The translations under genes were made by a program, and so were the position numbers. A model generated the notes under the pieces. The model ran no database searches. It was not told the origin of the DNA and saw only the letters and a list, made by a program, of their open reading frames with translations. Shown here one piece after another: positions 42,627 to 51,491 of a stretch of DNA of 64,000 nt. Source of the DNA: JACRCG01 sp964524835 (GTDB taxonomy: Bacteria > Desulfobacterota > Desulfuromonadia > Geobacterales > Pseudopelobacteraceae); assembly GCA_964524835.1 (NCBI GenBank), contig CAZGEG010000012.1:58983-122982 (forward strand), in the 5' to 3' direction. The first letter of the stretch is position 1. Each line of letters begins with the position of its first letter.

Positions 42627-43232
42627 ATGACCCTTTACAAAGACAGATACCGCGCGGAATCAGCCCGACTGAAAGATTGGGACTACGCTTCTGCCGGCTA
42701 CTACTTCGTGACAATTTGTACGCGGGACAGGCTTTGCACGTTAGGAGACGTGGTTGATGGCTGCATTCGGTTATCGCCGGTTGGCGAAATGGCACGAACC
42801 ATCTGGCAGGAAATTCCAGATCACGTGCAAGTGGCGGAACTGGATGAATTCGTTATCATGCCGAATCATCTGCATGGTATCGTTGTCATTCAGGATGTTC
42901 GGGATGTTCGTAGAGACGTAGCATGCTACGTCTCTACCGTCGCCTCAACCGGCACCGGCAACACCGGTGCCGATTCCCCGACCGGCGGCGCCCCAACGTC
43001 GGCCATGGCACTAATATCGCCCAAAACCGGATCGCTCGGGGCAATAATCCGTTCATACAAATCTGCGGTAACGCATTGGTGTCGGAAGAATGATCATGAT
43101 TTTGCCTGGCAGGCACGTTTTCACGATGAGATCATCCGTGATGAGAACATGCTGGACAGAATCCGTGAATATATTTGTAATAACCCGCTGCAATGGGAAC
43201 TTGATCAGAATAATCCATTGAATATCAGGTAG
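42627..43232 (+). CDS. REP-associated tyrosine transposase (RAYT, Y1 HUH family)
   Basis: About 201 residues from ATG 42627 (an in-frame TTG at 42603 is less likely). Signature: RLKDWDYASAGYYFVTICTRDR, VGEMARTIW, FVIMPNHLHGIV (the HUH metal motif, here HLH), GAIIRSYKSAVTHWCRK, and WQARFHDEIIRDENMLDRIREYICNNPLQW with the catalytic Tyr. RAYTs are domesticated IS200/IS605-like proteins that move or process REP palindromes. A complete copy of the palindrome is inserted inside the gene at 42910-42937, in frame, adding RRDVACYVST to the protein without breaking the frame. Confidence 0.93.
   Translation: MTLYKDRYRAESARLKDWDYASAGYYFVTICTRDRLCTLGDVVDGCIRLSPVGEMARTIWQEIPDHVQVAELDEFVIMPNHLHGIVVIQDVRDVRRDVACYVSTVASTGTGNTGADSPTGGAPTSAMALISPKTGSLGAIIRSYKSAVTHWCRKNDHDFAWQARFHDEIIRDENMLDRIREYICNNPLQWELDQNNPLNIR
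42910..42937. repeat. REP palindrome copy 2, inside the RAYT gene
   Basis: Identical 28-bp perfect palindrome (halves GTAGAGACGTAGCA and its reverse complement). It lies between the HUH motif and GAIIRSYKS region of the transposase. The surrounding VIQDVRDV and STVASTGTGNTGADSP are low-complexity, loop-like residues, so the insertion probably sits in a tolerant surface loop. Confidence 0.95.
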
Positions 43233-43260
43233 ATACGCTGCAATGAGAATTGTGCATTTA

Positions 43261-43347
<87 letters not shown>

Positions 43348-43447
43348 NNNNNNNNNNNNNNNNNNNNNNNNNNNNNNNNNNNNNNNNNNNNNNNNNNNNN
43401 NNNNNNNNNNNNNNNNNNNNNNNNNNNNNNNNNNNNNNNNNNNNNNN
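43348..43447. other. Assembly gap (100 N)
   Basis: A run of exactly 100 N joins two scaffolded contigs inside the tandem repeat upstream of ispF. Any gene content in the gap is unknown. Confidence 0.99.
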
Positions 43448-43484
43448 ATACGGAAAACAAGATACGAACAGGGAGATACATTAC

Positions 43485-43961
43485 ATGCGCATAGGGCACG
43501 GCTACGACGTCCACCGTTTGGTGGAGGGAAGAAAGCTGATCATGGGGGGGGTGGACATCCCCTGGGAAAAGGGGCTGCTGGGGCATTCCGACGCCGATGT
43601 GCTGCTGCATGCCATTGCCGACGGCATCCTGGGGGCGATCGGCGAGGGTGATATCGGCAGGCATTTTCCCGACAGTGATCCGGCCTACAAGGGGGCGGAC
43701 AGCCTGAAGCTGCTGGCGCACGTGGCGAACCTTGCCGCCGGGCGCGGTTACGTGCTGGGCAACCTGGATGCGACCATCATCGCCCAGATGCCGAAGATGG
43801 CGCCGTACATTCAGGCAATGAGGGAAAACATCGCCGCTGTGCTGAACGCTTACATTACGCAGGTTAATGTCAAGGCTACGACCGAGGAAGGTCTCGGTTT
43901 CAGCGGAACCGGTGAAGGCATCGCCGCCCATGCGGTGGTATTGATGGTAGCGGCAAAATAA
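43485..43961 (+). CDS. ispF: 2-C-methyl-D-erythritol 2,4-cyclodiphosphate synthase
   Basis: 158 residues. MRIGHGYDVHRL gives metal ligands Asp8 and His10, GHSDADVLLHAIADGILGA the third His and CDP-binding residues, IGRHFPDSDP, and the C-terminal VNVKATTEEGLGFSGTGEGIAAHAVVL. Fifth step of the MEP isoprenoid pathway. A GGGAG ribosome site precedes ATG 43485. The promoter region abuts the gapped tandem repeat. Confidence 0.97.
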   Translation: MRIGHGYDVHRLVEGRKLIMGGVDIPWEKGLLGHSDADVLLHAIADGILGAIGEGDIGRHFPDSDPAYKGADSLKLLAHVANLAAGRGYVLGNLDATIIAQMPKMAPYIQAMRENIAAVLNAYITQVNVKATTEEGLGFSGTGEGIAAHAVVLMVAAK

Positions 43962-43968
43962 TCACAAA

Positions 43969-44000
43969 AAGCCTCCGGGGTTTCACTTCCCCGGAGGCTT
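43969..44000. terminator. Bidirectional terminator between ispF and cbpA
   Basis: Perfect 12-bp arms, AAGCCTCCGGGG and its reverse complement, with an 8-base loop between two convergent genes. A-run before and short T tract after make it usable on both strands. Confidence 0.85.
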
Positions 44001-44025
44001 GCAACGTCACGAACCTGCTCCCGTA

Positions 44026-44937
44026 TCACATACCCTTCTCCGCCAGCTCCTCCACCAGCTTCTTCTGCTCGCCGTTCAGCGTCTCCGGAATATGCACCCC
44101 GATCTTTACAAACAGGTCCCCCTTGGCGTTTGAACCGAGCGACTTGATACCGCACCCCTTCAGCCTGATCTTGGTGCCGGGCTGAATGCCGGCCGGCACC
44201 TTGATCCGCTTGTCACCCTCCAGAGTCGGCACATCCAGGGAAATTCCGAGGCAGGCAGCACTGAACGGAATGGAACGTTCAACAAAGAGGTCGCCGCCGT
44301 CGCGGATGAAGACCGGGTCAGGCAGTACATGGATAATCAGGAACAGGTCGCCGACCGGTCCGCCCCCCTCCCCCTGGGCGCCTTTGCCGGTTATGCGGAT
44401 CTTGCTGCCGTTATCGACGCCGGCCGGGATTTTTACCTTCAGCTCTTCCCGCTGGCCGTTCCGGCGGAAAGCGATCTGTTTCTCGGCCCCCTGGGCCGCA
44501 TCGCGGAAGGTGACGGTAAGTTCCATTTCGTGGTCCGCTCCCCTCTGCGGGGCCGAGCGAAAACCGCCCCGCCCACCGCCGCGGCCGAATGAACCGCCGA
44601 ACAGGCGCGAGAAGATATCCTCGGCATTTCCTCCACCGACTCCCCCCCCCATATCCTTATAGGCATTGCCGAAGTCGAAGCCGCGGAAGATATCCTCCTG
44701 GCTGTACTGCTGGTGGAAGCCGCTGGAGCCGAAGGTGTCGTACTGCTGTTTTTTCTCCGGATCGGAGAGTACGGCGTACGCCTCGTTGATCTCCTTGAAT
44801 TTATCCTCGGCCCCCTTGTTGTCCGGGTTGCGGTCCGGGTGATACTTGACCGCCAGCTTGCGGAACGCCTTCTTGATTTCGTCCGCCGAGGCGCCCTTTT
44901 CGACTCCCAGCGCCTTGTAATAATCGACCTGTGCCAT
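44026..44937 (-). CDS. cbpA: DnaJ-type co-chaperone, CbpA-like (no zinc finger)
   Basis: 303 residues. J domain with HPD at 33-35 (YYKALGVEKGASADEIKKAFRKLAVKYHPDRN), a Gly/Phe-rich linker (about 75-125), then two beta-barrel client-binding domains (ELTVTFRDAAQGAEKQIAFRR, LKVKIPAGVDNGSKIRITGKG, LEGDKRIKVPAGIQPGTKIRLKGCG). It lacks the CxxCxGxG zinc repeats, so it is type B (CbpA/DnaJB) rather than DnaJ. It stimulates DnaK ATPase. Confidence 0.94.
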   Translation of the reverse strand: MAQVDYYKALGVEKGASADEIKKAFRKLAVKYHPDRNPDNKGAEDKFKEINEAYAVLSDPEKKQQYDTFGSSGFHQQYSQEDIFRGFDFGNAYKDMGGGVGGGNAEDIFSRLFGGSFGRGGGRGGFRSAPQRGADHEMELTVTFRDAAQGAEKQIAFRRNGQREELKVKIPAGVDNGSKIRITGKGAQGEGGGPVGDLFLIIHVLPDPVFIRDGGDLFVERSIPFSAACLGISLDVPTLEGDKRIKVPAGIQPGTKIRLKGCGIKSLGSNAKGDLFVKIGVHIPETLNGEQKKLVEELAEKGM

Positions 44938-45082
44938 GAGTTCTCCATCCGTTCAATATTTGAAGACAATGTATGCCCTAAGTCCGGTGCTGTCAACTCC
45001 GCCTGTGGTGTATGCCTTGACAGGTAAGGTCGGCACACGTACTATCGGAGGCGTTTTCACCATCAAGTCCGGGGGTATTCCC

Positions 45083-46489
45083 ATGAAAAAAATAATCATC
45101 ATCGGCGGCGGCATATCCGGCCTGGCTACGGCCTGGCTGCTGCGCTCCAGGGCTTTAGCCGCCGGAAAAGAGCTGCACATTACCCTGCTGGAGAAGGAAG
45201 AGCGGCCGGGGGGGAAGATCCGGAGCATCAAGGCCGACGGCTATACCTGCGAATGGGGGCCGAACGGTTTTCTGGACAGCAAGCCGCAGACGCTGGACCT
45301 CTGCAGGGCGATCGGAGTGGAGGGCAACCTGCATCGCAGCAACGACAATGCCCGCAAGCGCTTCATCTTTTCCGGCGGCGAACTGCACCAGCTGCCTGAT
45401 GGCGCACCTGCCTTCCTCAAGAGCCGCCTGATCACCTGGCCGGGCAAACTGCGGCTGGCGCTGGAGCCGACCCCGTTTATTTCGCCTGCGCCCGCCGGCG
45501 TGGATGAAACGCTGGCCGATTTCGGGCGGCGCCGCCTCGGGGGGGAGGCGCTCGACAAGCTGATCGCACCGATGGTTTCGGGCATCTTCGCCGGCGATCC
45601 GGAGACCATGTCGCTGGTTTCCTGCTTCCCGCGCATCGCCGAACTGGAGCGGGAATACGGCGGGCTGATCCGCGCCATGATCATGCTGGCCAAAAAGAAG
45701 AAGCGGGATCAGGCTGCCGGAAAGGTCGTTTCCAGCGCTGCCGGTCCGGGAGGGGTTCTGACGTCGTTTCGAGAGGGGATTCAGTATCTCTCTGACGCCA
45801 TGGCAACATCTCTGGGTGACATTGTCAGGGCGGGGGTTGCCGTTACTGCGCTGGAAAAAGGGGGCTCTGTCCCGTACCGGGTAACGTGCAGTGACGGCAG
45901 CGAACATGATGCTGATCAAGTAGTCGTGGCCTCACCGGCCTTTGCGGCAGCGGAGATGCTGGCTGGACTTGACGGCGGCATAGCGGGAATACTGAGGCAG
46001 ATTCCCTATGCCAGCATGACGGTGGTCTGCTTCGGCTACGGCCGCGACCGGATCAGGCACTCTCTGGACGGCTTCGGTTACCTGATTCCTAAAAAAGAGG
46101 GGATGAGTACGCTCGGCACCCTGTGGGATTCGAGCATGTTCGAGAACCGGGCCCCGGAGGGAAAGGTGCTGCTCCGCAGCATGATGGGGGGGGCCTGCTT
46201 TCCGGAGTATGTAAAGCTGAGTGACGATGAAGTCGTGTCCCGGGTCAGGGAAGATCTGGCGGTGACGATGGGAATCGACGCGGCCCCGGAATTTGTCAGG
46301 GTGTTCCGTCACCCGCAGGCCATCCCGCAGTATACAGTCGGGCATGGCGCACGGTTGCAGGGGCTGGAAGATCTGCTCCGCGCCCATCCGGGGCTGATCC
46401 TGACCGGCAATTCCTATCGCGGCATCGGGCTGAACGACTGCGTCGCGGCTGCTGAACGGGCAGCGGATGAGGCGTTGCAGTGCGTGTAG
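45083..46489 (+). CDS. hemY: Protoporphyrinogen oxidase (HemY/PPOX type)
   Basis: About 468 residues from ATG 45083. FAD-binding KKIIIIGGGISGLATAWLLRS, EKEERPGGKIRSIKADGYTCEWGPNGFLDSKP, FGRRRLGGEALDKLIAPMVSGIFAGDPETMSL and the C-terminal TGNSYRGIGLNDCVAAA. It oxidises protoporphyrinogen IX to protoporphyrin IX in heme synthesis, needed for this cytochrome-rich type of cell. PPOX in an anaerobe raises the question of electron acceptor, which the sequence does not answer. Confidence 0.94.
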   Translation: MKKIIIIGGGISGLATAWLLRSRALAAGKELHITLLEKEERPGGKIRSIKADGYTCEWGPNGFLDSKPQTLDLCRAIGVEGNLHRSNDNARKRFIFSGGELHQLPDGAPAFLKSRLITWPGKLRLALEPTPFISPAPAGVDETLADFGRRRLGGEALDKLIAPMVSGIFAGDPETMSLVSCFPRIAELEREYGGLIRAMIMLAKKKKRDQAAGKVVSSAAGPGGVLTSFREGIQYLSDAMATSLGDIVRAGVAVTALEKGGSVPYRVTCSDGSEHDADQVVVASPAFAAAEMLAGLDGGIAGILRQIPYASMTVVCFGYGRDRIRHSLDGFGYLIPKKEGMSTLGTLWDSSMFENRAPEGKVLLRSMMGGACFPEYVKLSDDEVVSRVREDLAVTMGIDAAPEFVRVFRHPQAIPQYTVGHGARLQGLEDLLRAHPGLILTGNSYRGIGLNDCVAAAERAADEALQCV

Positions 46490-46504
46490 CGTCCGGGAGT
46501 ACCC

Positions 46505-46732
46505 ATGTCATTTGAAAATCTTTTCAGCATCGGCGCCGGCTTTCGCATCGCGCTCGGCGTAATCTTTGTCCTGTTCCTGGTCTGTTTTGTCGCGATTATA
46601 GTCGAAGAGACGTTTCTCGGCGGCAGGCGCCGGCGCAAGGCGGAAAAAGAGGCCGGCGAAAGGCATGGATCAGGCTCTTCTACAACAACCCCCGCTCCAC
46701 AAAACTCAGATACTCCCCGTCCCCGACGATGA
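46505..46732 (+). CDS. Small single-helix membrane protein, unknown function
   Basis: 75 residues. One transmembrane helix (FRIALGVIFVLFLVCFVAIIV) followed by a basic stretch GGRRRRKAEKEAGER and a Ser/Thr/Pro-rich tail. GGGAG ribosome site before ATG 46505, 15 bases after hemY, so likely the same transcript. The last 53 bases overlap the end of radC tail to tail. Confidence 0.6.
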   Translation: MSFENLFSIGAGFRIALGVIFVLFLVCFVAIIVEETFLGGRRRRKAEKEAGERHGSGSSTTTPAPQNSDTPRPRR

Positions 46733-47369
46733 TATGGTCCAGCACCCTGATCCCCATGATCTCCCCCGCCTCTTTGAGTCGGCGCGTGATGGCGATATCT
46801 TCCGAACTGGGGGCCGGGTCGCCGGTCGGATGATTGTGCACGAGGATCACGGCCGCCGCCGACTCCTTCACCGCCGGTGAGAAGACTTCCCGGGGGTGGA
46901 CGATGCTCTGGTTGAGGCTCCCCTCCGAAATCTGGACCCGCCTGATAATGCGGTTTTTGCCGTCCAGCAGCAGGACCAGAAAATATTCCTTGCGGCTGTC
47001 GCGGAACTCGTGATGAAAATAGTCGAAGACCTGCTGCGGGGAGGTGAAGCGGTCGAGGCGTTCCAGCCTGCGTCCCTGGAAACGTGATGCCAGCGTGAAG
47101 GCCGCCTTGATTCCGGCTGCCTTGGCCAGGCCAACCCCTTTGATGGCAGTCAGCTCGCCGAGGTCGGCACCCCCCAACTCGCGGAGATTGCCGCCGAAAT
47201 GCCGGATCAACCCCCGCCCCAGGTCGATGGCGCTCTGCCGGGAACCCGGATCCCCGCTTCTGATAATCAGCGCCAGCAATTCGGCGTCAGAGAGGGTCGC
47301 TGCGCCCCCTTTAAGCATCTTTTCCCGCGGACGCTCGTCCTCCGGCCATTCCTTAATCCCACCGCTCAT
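46680..47369 (-). CDS. radC: JAMM-domain protein RadC
   Basis: 229 residues from ATG 47369 (GGGGAG site upstream). Helix-hairpin-helix-like N-terminus (LGELTAIKGVGLAKAAGIKAAF), then the JAMM/MPN domain with LVHNHPTGDPAPSSEDIAITRRLKEAGEIMGIRVLDHIIVGD. RadC proteins are widespread; a direct role in DNA repair has been questioned. The same JAMM fold occurs fused to a helicase at 887-3403. Confidence 0.95.
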   Translation of the reverse strand: MSGGIKEWPEDERPREKMLKGGAATLSDAELLALIIRSGDPGSRQSAIDLGRGLIRHFGGNLRELGGADLGELTAIKGVGLAKAAGIKAAFTLASRFQGRRLERLDRFTSPQQVFDYFHHEFRDSRKEYFLVLLLDGKNRIIRRVQISEGSLNQSIVHPREVFSPAVKESAAAVILVHNHPTGDPAPSSEDIAITRRLKEAGEIMGIRVLDHIIVGDGEYLSFVERGLL

Positions 47370-47385
47370 GAAATCTCCCCTAACC

Positions 47386-47431
47386 AAATCCCCCCTAACC
47401 CCCCTTTAAAAAGGGGGATTGAGGGGGATTT
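47386..47431. repeat. Palindromic repeat between uppP and radC
   Basis: AAATCCCCCCTAACCCCCCTTT and an inverted copy AAAAAGGGGGATTGAGGGGGATTT meet with almost no loop, giving a ~20-bp stem ending in a T-rich run. A short dispersed repeat of this appearance occurs in many genomes. It may also act as the uppP terminator on the minus strand. Confidence 0.75.
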
Positions 47432-47437
47432 GCTTTT

Positions 47438-48259
47438 TTATCCCCTGAAACCGGACAGAATTGCGACAATCAAACCGCCCCCCACGACGACCCGGTACCA
47501 GACAAACGGAGAGAGGCTCTGCTTCTGCACAAAGCGGAGCAGGAAAGCGACGCTGATATAGCCGGTAACTGTCGAGAAAATGATCCCGACCAGCATCGGC
47601 AGACCTTCTCCTGCCGGAATGCCGTGTTTGAACAGGTACACGGTTTTAAGCAGGGCTGCGCCGGCAACAATCGGCAGCGAGATAAGAAACGAGAAGCGGG
47701 CGGCACTGTCGCGGGTGAAGCCGAGCATCAGGGCGGCGGTGATCGTGATGCCGGAGCGGGATACACCCGGAACCAGCGCCAGACACTGCATCAGACCGAT
47801 GAACAGCGCACTCGCCGGTTTGATCTCGTCCAGAATCAGACGCTTCCGCCCGAAAAGGTCGACCGCCCCGAGGAGGAGTCCGAACAGGACCAGAACCGTG
47901 GAGATCAACAGCGGATTGGAGCGGAAAACCGCCTCGATCTGGTCTTCAAACAGCTTGCCGACGACCGCGGCCGGGACGGTGGCGGCGATAATCAGAAACG
48001 GCAATCTCCGGGCGGGAGTGTCCAGCCTGCGTGACTTGGCCGCATCGAAGAAAGATACCGCCAGTTCGATGATGTCGCGCCAGAAATAAATCGACAGCGC
48101 CAGAAAAGTTCCCAGGTGCAGCGCAACGTCAAAGGTCAGTCCCGATTCGGGCCATTTCAGAAGCCAGGGGACCAGAATCAGGTGGGCCGAACTGCTGATC
48201 GGCAGCACTTCGGCAAACCCCTGCAGGGCGCCAAGAACGGCGGCATGGAACAGATTCAT
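47438..48259 (-). CDS. uppP: Undecaprenyl-diphosphatase UppP (BacA)
   Basis: 273 residues, ~8 helices. FAEVLPISSSAHLILVPWLL contains the first catalytic motif, PGVSRSGITITAALMLGFTRDSAARFSFLISLP the second. It dephosphorylates undecaprenyl diphosphate to recycle the lipid carrier for peptidoglycan and polysaccharide synthesis; overexpression gives bacitracin resistance. ATG 48259 chosen for its AAAGGAG site. Confidence 0.96.
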   Translation of the reverse strand: MNLFHAAVLGALQGFAEVLPISSSAHLILVPWLLKWPESGLTFDVALHLGTFLALSIYFWRDIIELAVSFFDAAKSRRLDTPARRLPFLIIAATVPAAVVGKLFEDQIEAVFRSNPLLISTVLVLFGLLLGAVDLFGRKRLILDEIKPASALFIGLMQCLALVPGVSRSGITITAALMLGFTRDSAARFSFLISLPIVAGAALLKTVYLFKHGIPAGEGLPMLVGIIFSTVTGYISVAFLLRFVQKQSLSPFVWYRVVVGGGLIVAILSGFRG

Positions 48260-48435
48260 GTCAGACTCCTTTGAATTAAAGAAGGCAAGATACTGCAACT
48301 GCCCGGCAAAGGCAATCCTATGTTGCCGTCTGAATGGCTGGCTCCGGCAAATTTACTCTGTAAACGGGGCAAAAAGTGTGCTATTAGTGGCAGGTTTTAA
48401 ACGGAGGCTGTACTTAAATTAACGGAGGCGTAGCC

Positions 48436-49056
48436 ATGTTCGGATTGATACCCAAGGAAGAAAAATTTTTCAAGCTTTTCAAGGAGATGACCGAGAACAT
48501 CATCGAAGGAGCCAAGCTCCTCAAGGAGATGCTCGACAACTTCGATAACCCTGCCGAGAGCCAGCGCAGGATCAAGGATCTGGAGCATAAAGGCGACGCC
48601 ATCACGCACGATATCATTCAGAAACTGAACAAGACTTTTGTCACTCCTCTTGATCGCGAGGACATCTATTCGCTCGCTTCCAAGCTCGACGACATCCTCG
48701 ACCTGATCGACGCCTCCGCCCAGCGGATCATCATGTATAATGTCGAAGTCATCCCCCCGGAAGCCAAATCACTCGGTTTCATCATACTGCAATCCTGTCA
48801 TGCGGTGGACAAAGCGGTGGCGATGCTCGGCAAGAACACCAATGAGCAGATTTTCGCTGCCTGCGTAGAGATCAACTCGCTGGAAAACGAGGCGGACAGG
48901 GTTTCACGAGAGGCCATCAGCCGGCTGTTCGACGAAGAGAAAGATCCGATCCAGCTGATCAAATGGAAAGAGATCTACGAAACGCTTGAAAAGGCGACCG
49001 ACAGGTGCGAAGACGCCTCCAACATCCTCGAAAGCGTGGTGGTAAAAAATGCTTGA
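48436..49056 (+). CDS. DUF47 / PhoU-like phosphate transport accessory protein
   Basis: 206 residues, all-helical. EKFFKLFKEMTENIIEGAKLLKEMLDN, LEHKGDAITHDIIQKLNKTFVTPLDREDIYSLASKLDDILDLIDASAQRI and EKATDRCEDASNILESVVVKNA match DUF47 (PhoU-like) with paired E/D-xxxD metal motifs. DUF47 genes usually precede PiT transporters and tune their activity. The stop overlaps the pit start by eight bases. Confidence 0.93.
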   Translation: MFGLIPKEEKFFKLFKEMTENIIEGAKLLKEMLDNFDNPAESQRRIKDLEHKGDAITHDIIQKLNKTFVTPLDREDIYSLASKLDDILDLIDASAQRIIMYNVEVIPPEAKSLGFIILQSCHAVDKAVAMLGKNTNEQIFAACVEINSLENEADRVSREAISRLFDEEKDPIQLIKWKEIYETLEKATDRCEDASNILESVVVKNA

Positions 49057-50050
49057 GCCGGCCTTCCTGATGCTCTGTCTGGTGATCCTGGCGGCGCTGA
49101 TCTTTGACTATATCAACGGTTTCCACGACACGGCCAACGCCATTGCCACCTGTATCTCGACCCGCGCCCTCTCGGTCAGGTCGGCCATCATCATGGCCGC
49201 CGTGCTGAATTTTGCCGGCGCCATGATCTCTACCAAGGTTGCCACGACCATCGGCAAAGGGATCGTGGACGGCTCCAACGTGACCCAGATGGTCGTGCTG
49301 GCGGGAGTAGCGGGTGCGATTATCTGGAATCTGATCACCTGGTACTACGGCCTGCCATCCTCGTCATCGCATGCCATTATCGGCGGTATCTCGGGAGCGG
49401 TGTTTGCTCACGCCGGCCTGACCGCCCTGAAGTGGGCCGGACTGAAGAAAATTATCCTGGCGCTGATTCTCTCCCCGATCCTGGGGATCGCCATCGGTTT
49501 TATCTTCATGCTGATCCTCTACCGGATCTTCCGCAACAGCGCCCCGAGCGGTCTCAACAAGAACTTCCGCCGGCTGCAGATCATATCGGCAGGACTGATG
49601 GCCTTCTCGCATGGTACCGCCGATGCCCAGAAATCGATGGGTGTCATCACCCTGGCCCTGGTCAGCTACGGGACTCTCAAAACCTTTGAAGTTCCCTGGG
49701 AAGTCATGGTGGCCTGTGCGACAGCCATGGCGCTCGGCACCGCAGCCGGCGGCTGGAGGATCATCAAGACCGTCGGCCACGATTTCGTCAAGCTGCAGCC
49801 GGTGCATGGCTTCTGCGTGGAGACCGCTTCAGCCGGGGTTATCCTGGGGGCTTCAGCCTTAGGCATGCCGACCAGCACGACCCATGTCATAACCTCTACC
49901 ATCCTGGGGGTCGGTCTTTCCAAGCGCCTGACCGCCGTCAACTGGAATGTCGCCAAGCGGATTCTGACCGCCTGGGTTCTCACCATACCGGCTTCGGCAC
50001 TGGTGGCCTACCTGACGTATCAGGTCATGAACCCCCTGCTGGGGAAATAA
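49049..50050 (+). CDS. pit: PiT-family low-affinity inorganic phosphate transporter
   Basis: 333 residues, ~10 helices. Signature GFHDTANAIATCISTRALS near the start and GMPTSTTHVITSTILGVGLSKR in the second half, the duplicated PD001131-type PiT motifs, plus SSSHAIIGGISGAVFAHAG. It moves phosphate (often as metal-phosphate) with protons or Na+. Coupled to the DUF47 partner. Confidence 0.95.
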   Translation: MLEPAFLMLCLVILAALIFDYINGFHDTANAIATCISTRALSVRSAIIMAAVLNFAGAMISTKVATTIGKGIVDGSNVTQMVVLAGVAGAIIWNLITWYYGLPSSSSHAIIGGISGAVFAHAGLTALKWAGLKKIILALILSPILGIAIGFIFMLILYRIFRNSAPSGLNKNFRRLQIISAGLMAFSHGTADAQKSMGVITLALVSYGTLKTFEVPWEVMVACATAMALGTAAGGWRIIKTVGHDFVKLQPVHGFCVETASAGVILGASALGMPTSTTHVITSTILGVGLSKRLTAVNWNVAKRILTAWVLTIPASALVAYLTYQVMNPLLGK

Positions 50051-50066
50051 AATATTCGAGGTTCTC

Positions 50067-51491
50067 GTGCTCGTTCCAATTATTCTTTCCGGTGGATCTG
50101 GAAGTCGCTTGTGGCCGGTTTCTCGCGAGATGTATCCTAAACAGTTGCTTCCGTTGATAAACCAGGCAACATTGCTGCAGGAGACGGTTTTACGTCTGCA
50201 GGGAATCGTTAATATTGCCGGTCCGGTTGTCGTCTGCAACGAAGACCATCGTTTTATGGTTGCCGAGCAACTGCGTGGTATCGGAAGCGAAGCAGCAGTC
50301 ATCATGCTGGAACCATGCGGCAGAAATACCGCCCCGGCGGTTGCGCTTGCCGCACTGGAGGCATTGGCTACGCACGACGAACCTCTGCTCTTAATCCTCC
50401 CTGCAGATCACGTAATAACGGATGTTCCCGCCTTCCAGCAGGCGTGCCTGGCAGCGATCGATTATGCGCAACTGGGGAAACTGGTTACCTTCGGTATTAC
50501 TCCCCATGCTGCTGAAACTGGTTACGGCTATATCCAGAAGGGCGCGCAGCTTCCCCTCGCAGAGGCCCTTGCTCCGGCCTTTGATGTGGAACGCTTTGTC
50601 GAAAAACCTGACCAACAGACAGCTGAACGGTACATAAAATCAGGCGCCTACCTCTGGAACAGCGGCATGTTTCTGTTCTCGGCCCGGAAGTATCTGGAGG
50701 AACTCGAAAAATTCGCCCCAGAAATTGTTGCCGCTTGCCGTGCAGCTCATTCCGGTGCCGTCAAAGACAAAGATTTTCTGCGGCTCGACCCCAAATGTTT
50801 TGCCCTGTGTCCGAGCAATTCCATCGATTATGCGGTTATGGAAAAAACGGATGCAGCCGCGGTCATACCGCTTGATGCAGGCTGGAGCGATGTCGGTTCC
50901 TGGTCGGCTCTCTGGGAGATAGCAGACCGTGATGATGCCGGCAACAGCTCAAAAGGTGATGTGATGCTGCATCAAACCCGCAACTGCTATGTTTCCGCGG
51001 AAAGTCGCCTGGTTGCGGTCGTAGGTATGAACAATTGCGTTGTCGTGGAAACACCCGATGCAGTTCTGGTCGTAGACAAAGATCAGGTTCAGGAAGTCAA
51101 ACATATTGTCAATCTGCTGAAGCGTGACAATCGCCAGGAAGCCATCAATCATAGAACCGTGTACCGTCCGTGGGGATCGTATCAATCAATTGATGCTGCC
51201 GACCGTTTCCAGGTCAAGCGGATCACGGTCAAACCCGGAGCCAGCCTCTCCTTGCAGATGCACCACCACAGGGCAGAACACTGGATAGTAGTCAGTGGGA
51301 CGGCAAAGGTGGTTACAGGCGATCAGGAGAACATCCTCTCCGAAAACCAGTCCACTTATATCCCGCTCGGTGTAATGCATCGTCTGGAAAATCCCGGAGT
51401 AATTCCTTTAGAGCTGATCGAAGTCCAGTCCGGAAGTTACCTTGGCGAAGATGATATTTTGCGCTTTGAGGATGTCTATGGCAGAAGTTGA
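50067..51491 (+). CDS. manC: Mannose-1-phosphate guanylyltransferase / mannose-6-phosphate isomerase
   Basis: 474 residues, bifunctional type II. N-terminal nucleotidyltransferase signature LSGGSGSRLWPVSREMYPKQLLPL, FVEKPD, SIDYAVMEKT; C-terminal cupin isomerase domain from about 350: VYRPWGSYQSID, PGASLSLQMHHHRAEHWIVVSGTAKV, YIPLGVMHRLENPG. It turns fructose-6-phosphate to mannose-6-phosphate and mannose-1-phosphate to GDP-mannose. GTG start with GAGG upstream. Overlaps manB by 14 bases. Confidence 0.96.
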   Translation: MLVPIILSGGSGSRLWPVSREMYPKQLLPLINQATLLQETVLRLQGIVNIAGPVVVCNEDHRFMVAEQLRGIGSEAAVIMLEPCGRNTAPAVALAALEALATHDEPLLLILPADHVITDVPAFQQACLAAIDYAQLGKLVTFGITPHAAETGYGYIQKGAQLPLAEALAPAFDVERFVEKPDQQTAERYIKSGAYLWNSGMFLFSARKYLEELEKFAPEIVAACRAAHSGAVKDKDFLRLDPKCFALCPSNSIDYAVMEKTDAAAVIPLDAGWSDVGSWSALWEIADRDDAGNSSKGDVMLHQTRNCYVSAESRLVAVVGMNNCVVVETPDAVLVVDKDQVQEVKHIVNLLKRDNRQEAINHRTVYRPWGSYQSIDAADRFQVKRITVKPGASLSLQMHHHRAEHWIVVSGTAKVVTGDQENILSENQSTYIPLGVMHRLENPGVIPLELIEVQSGSYLGEDDILRFEDVYGRS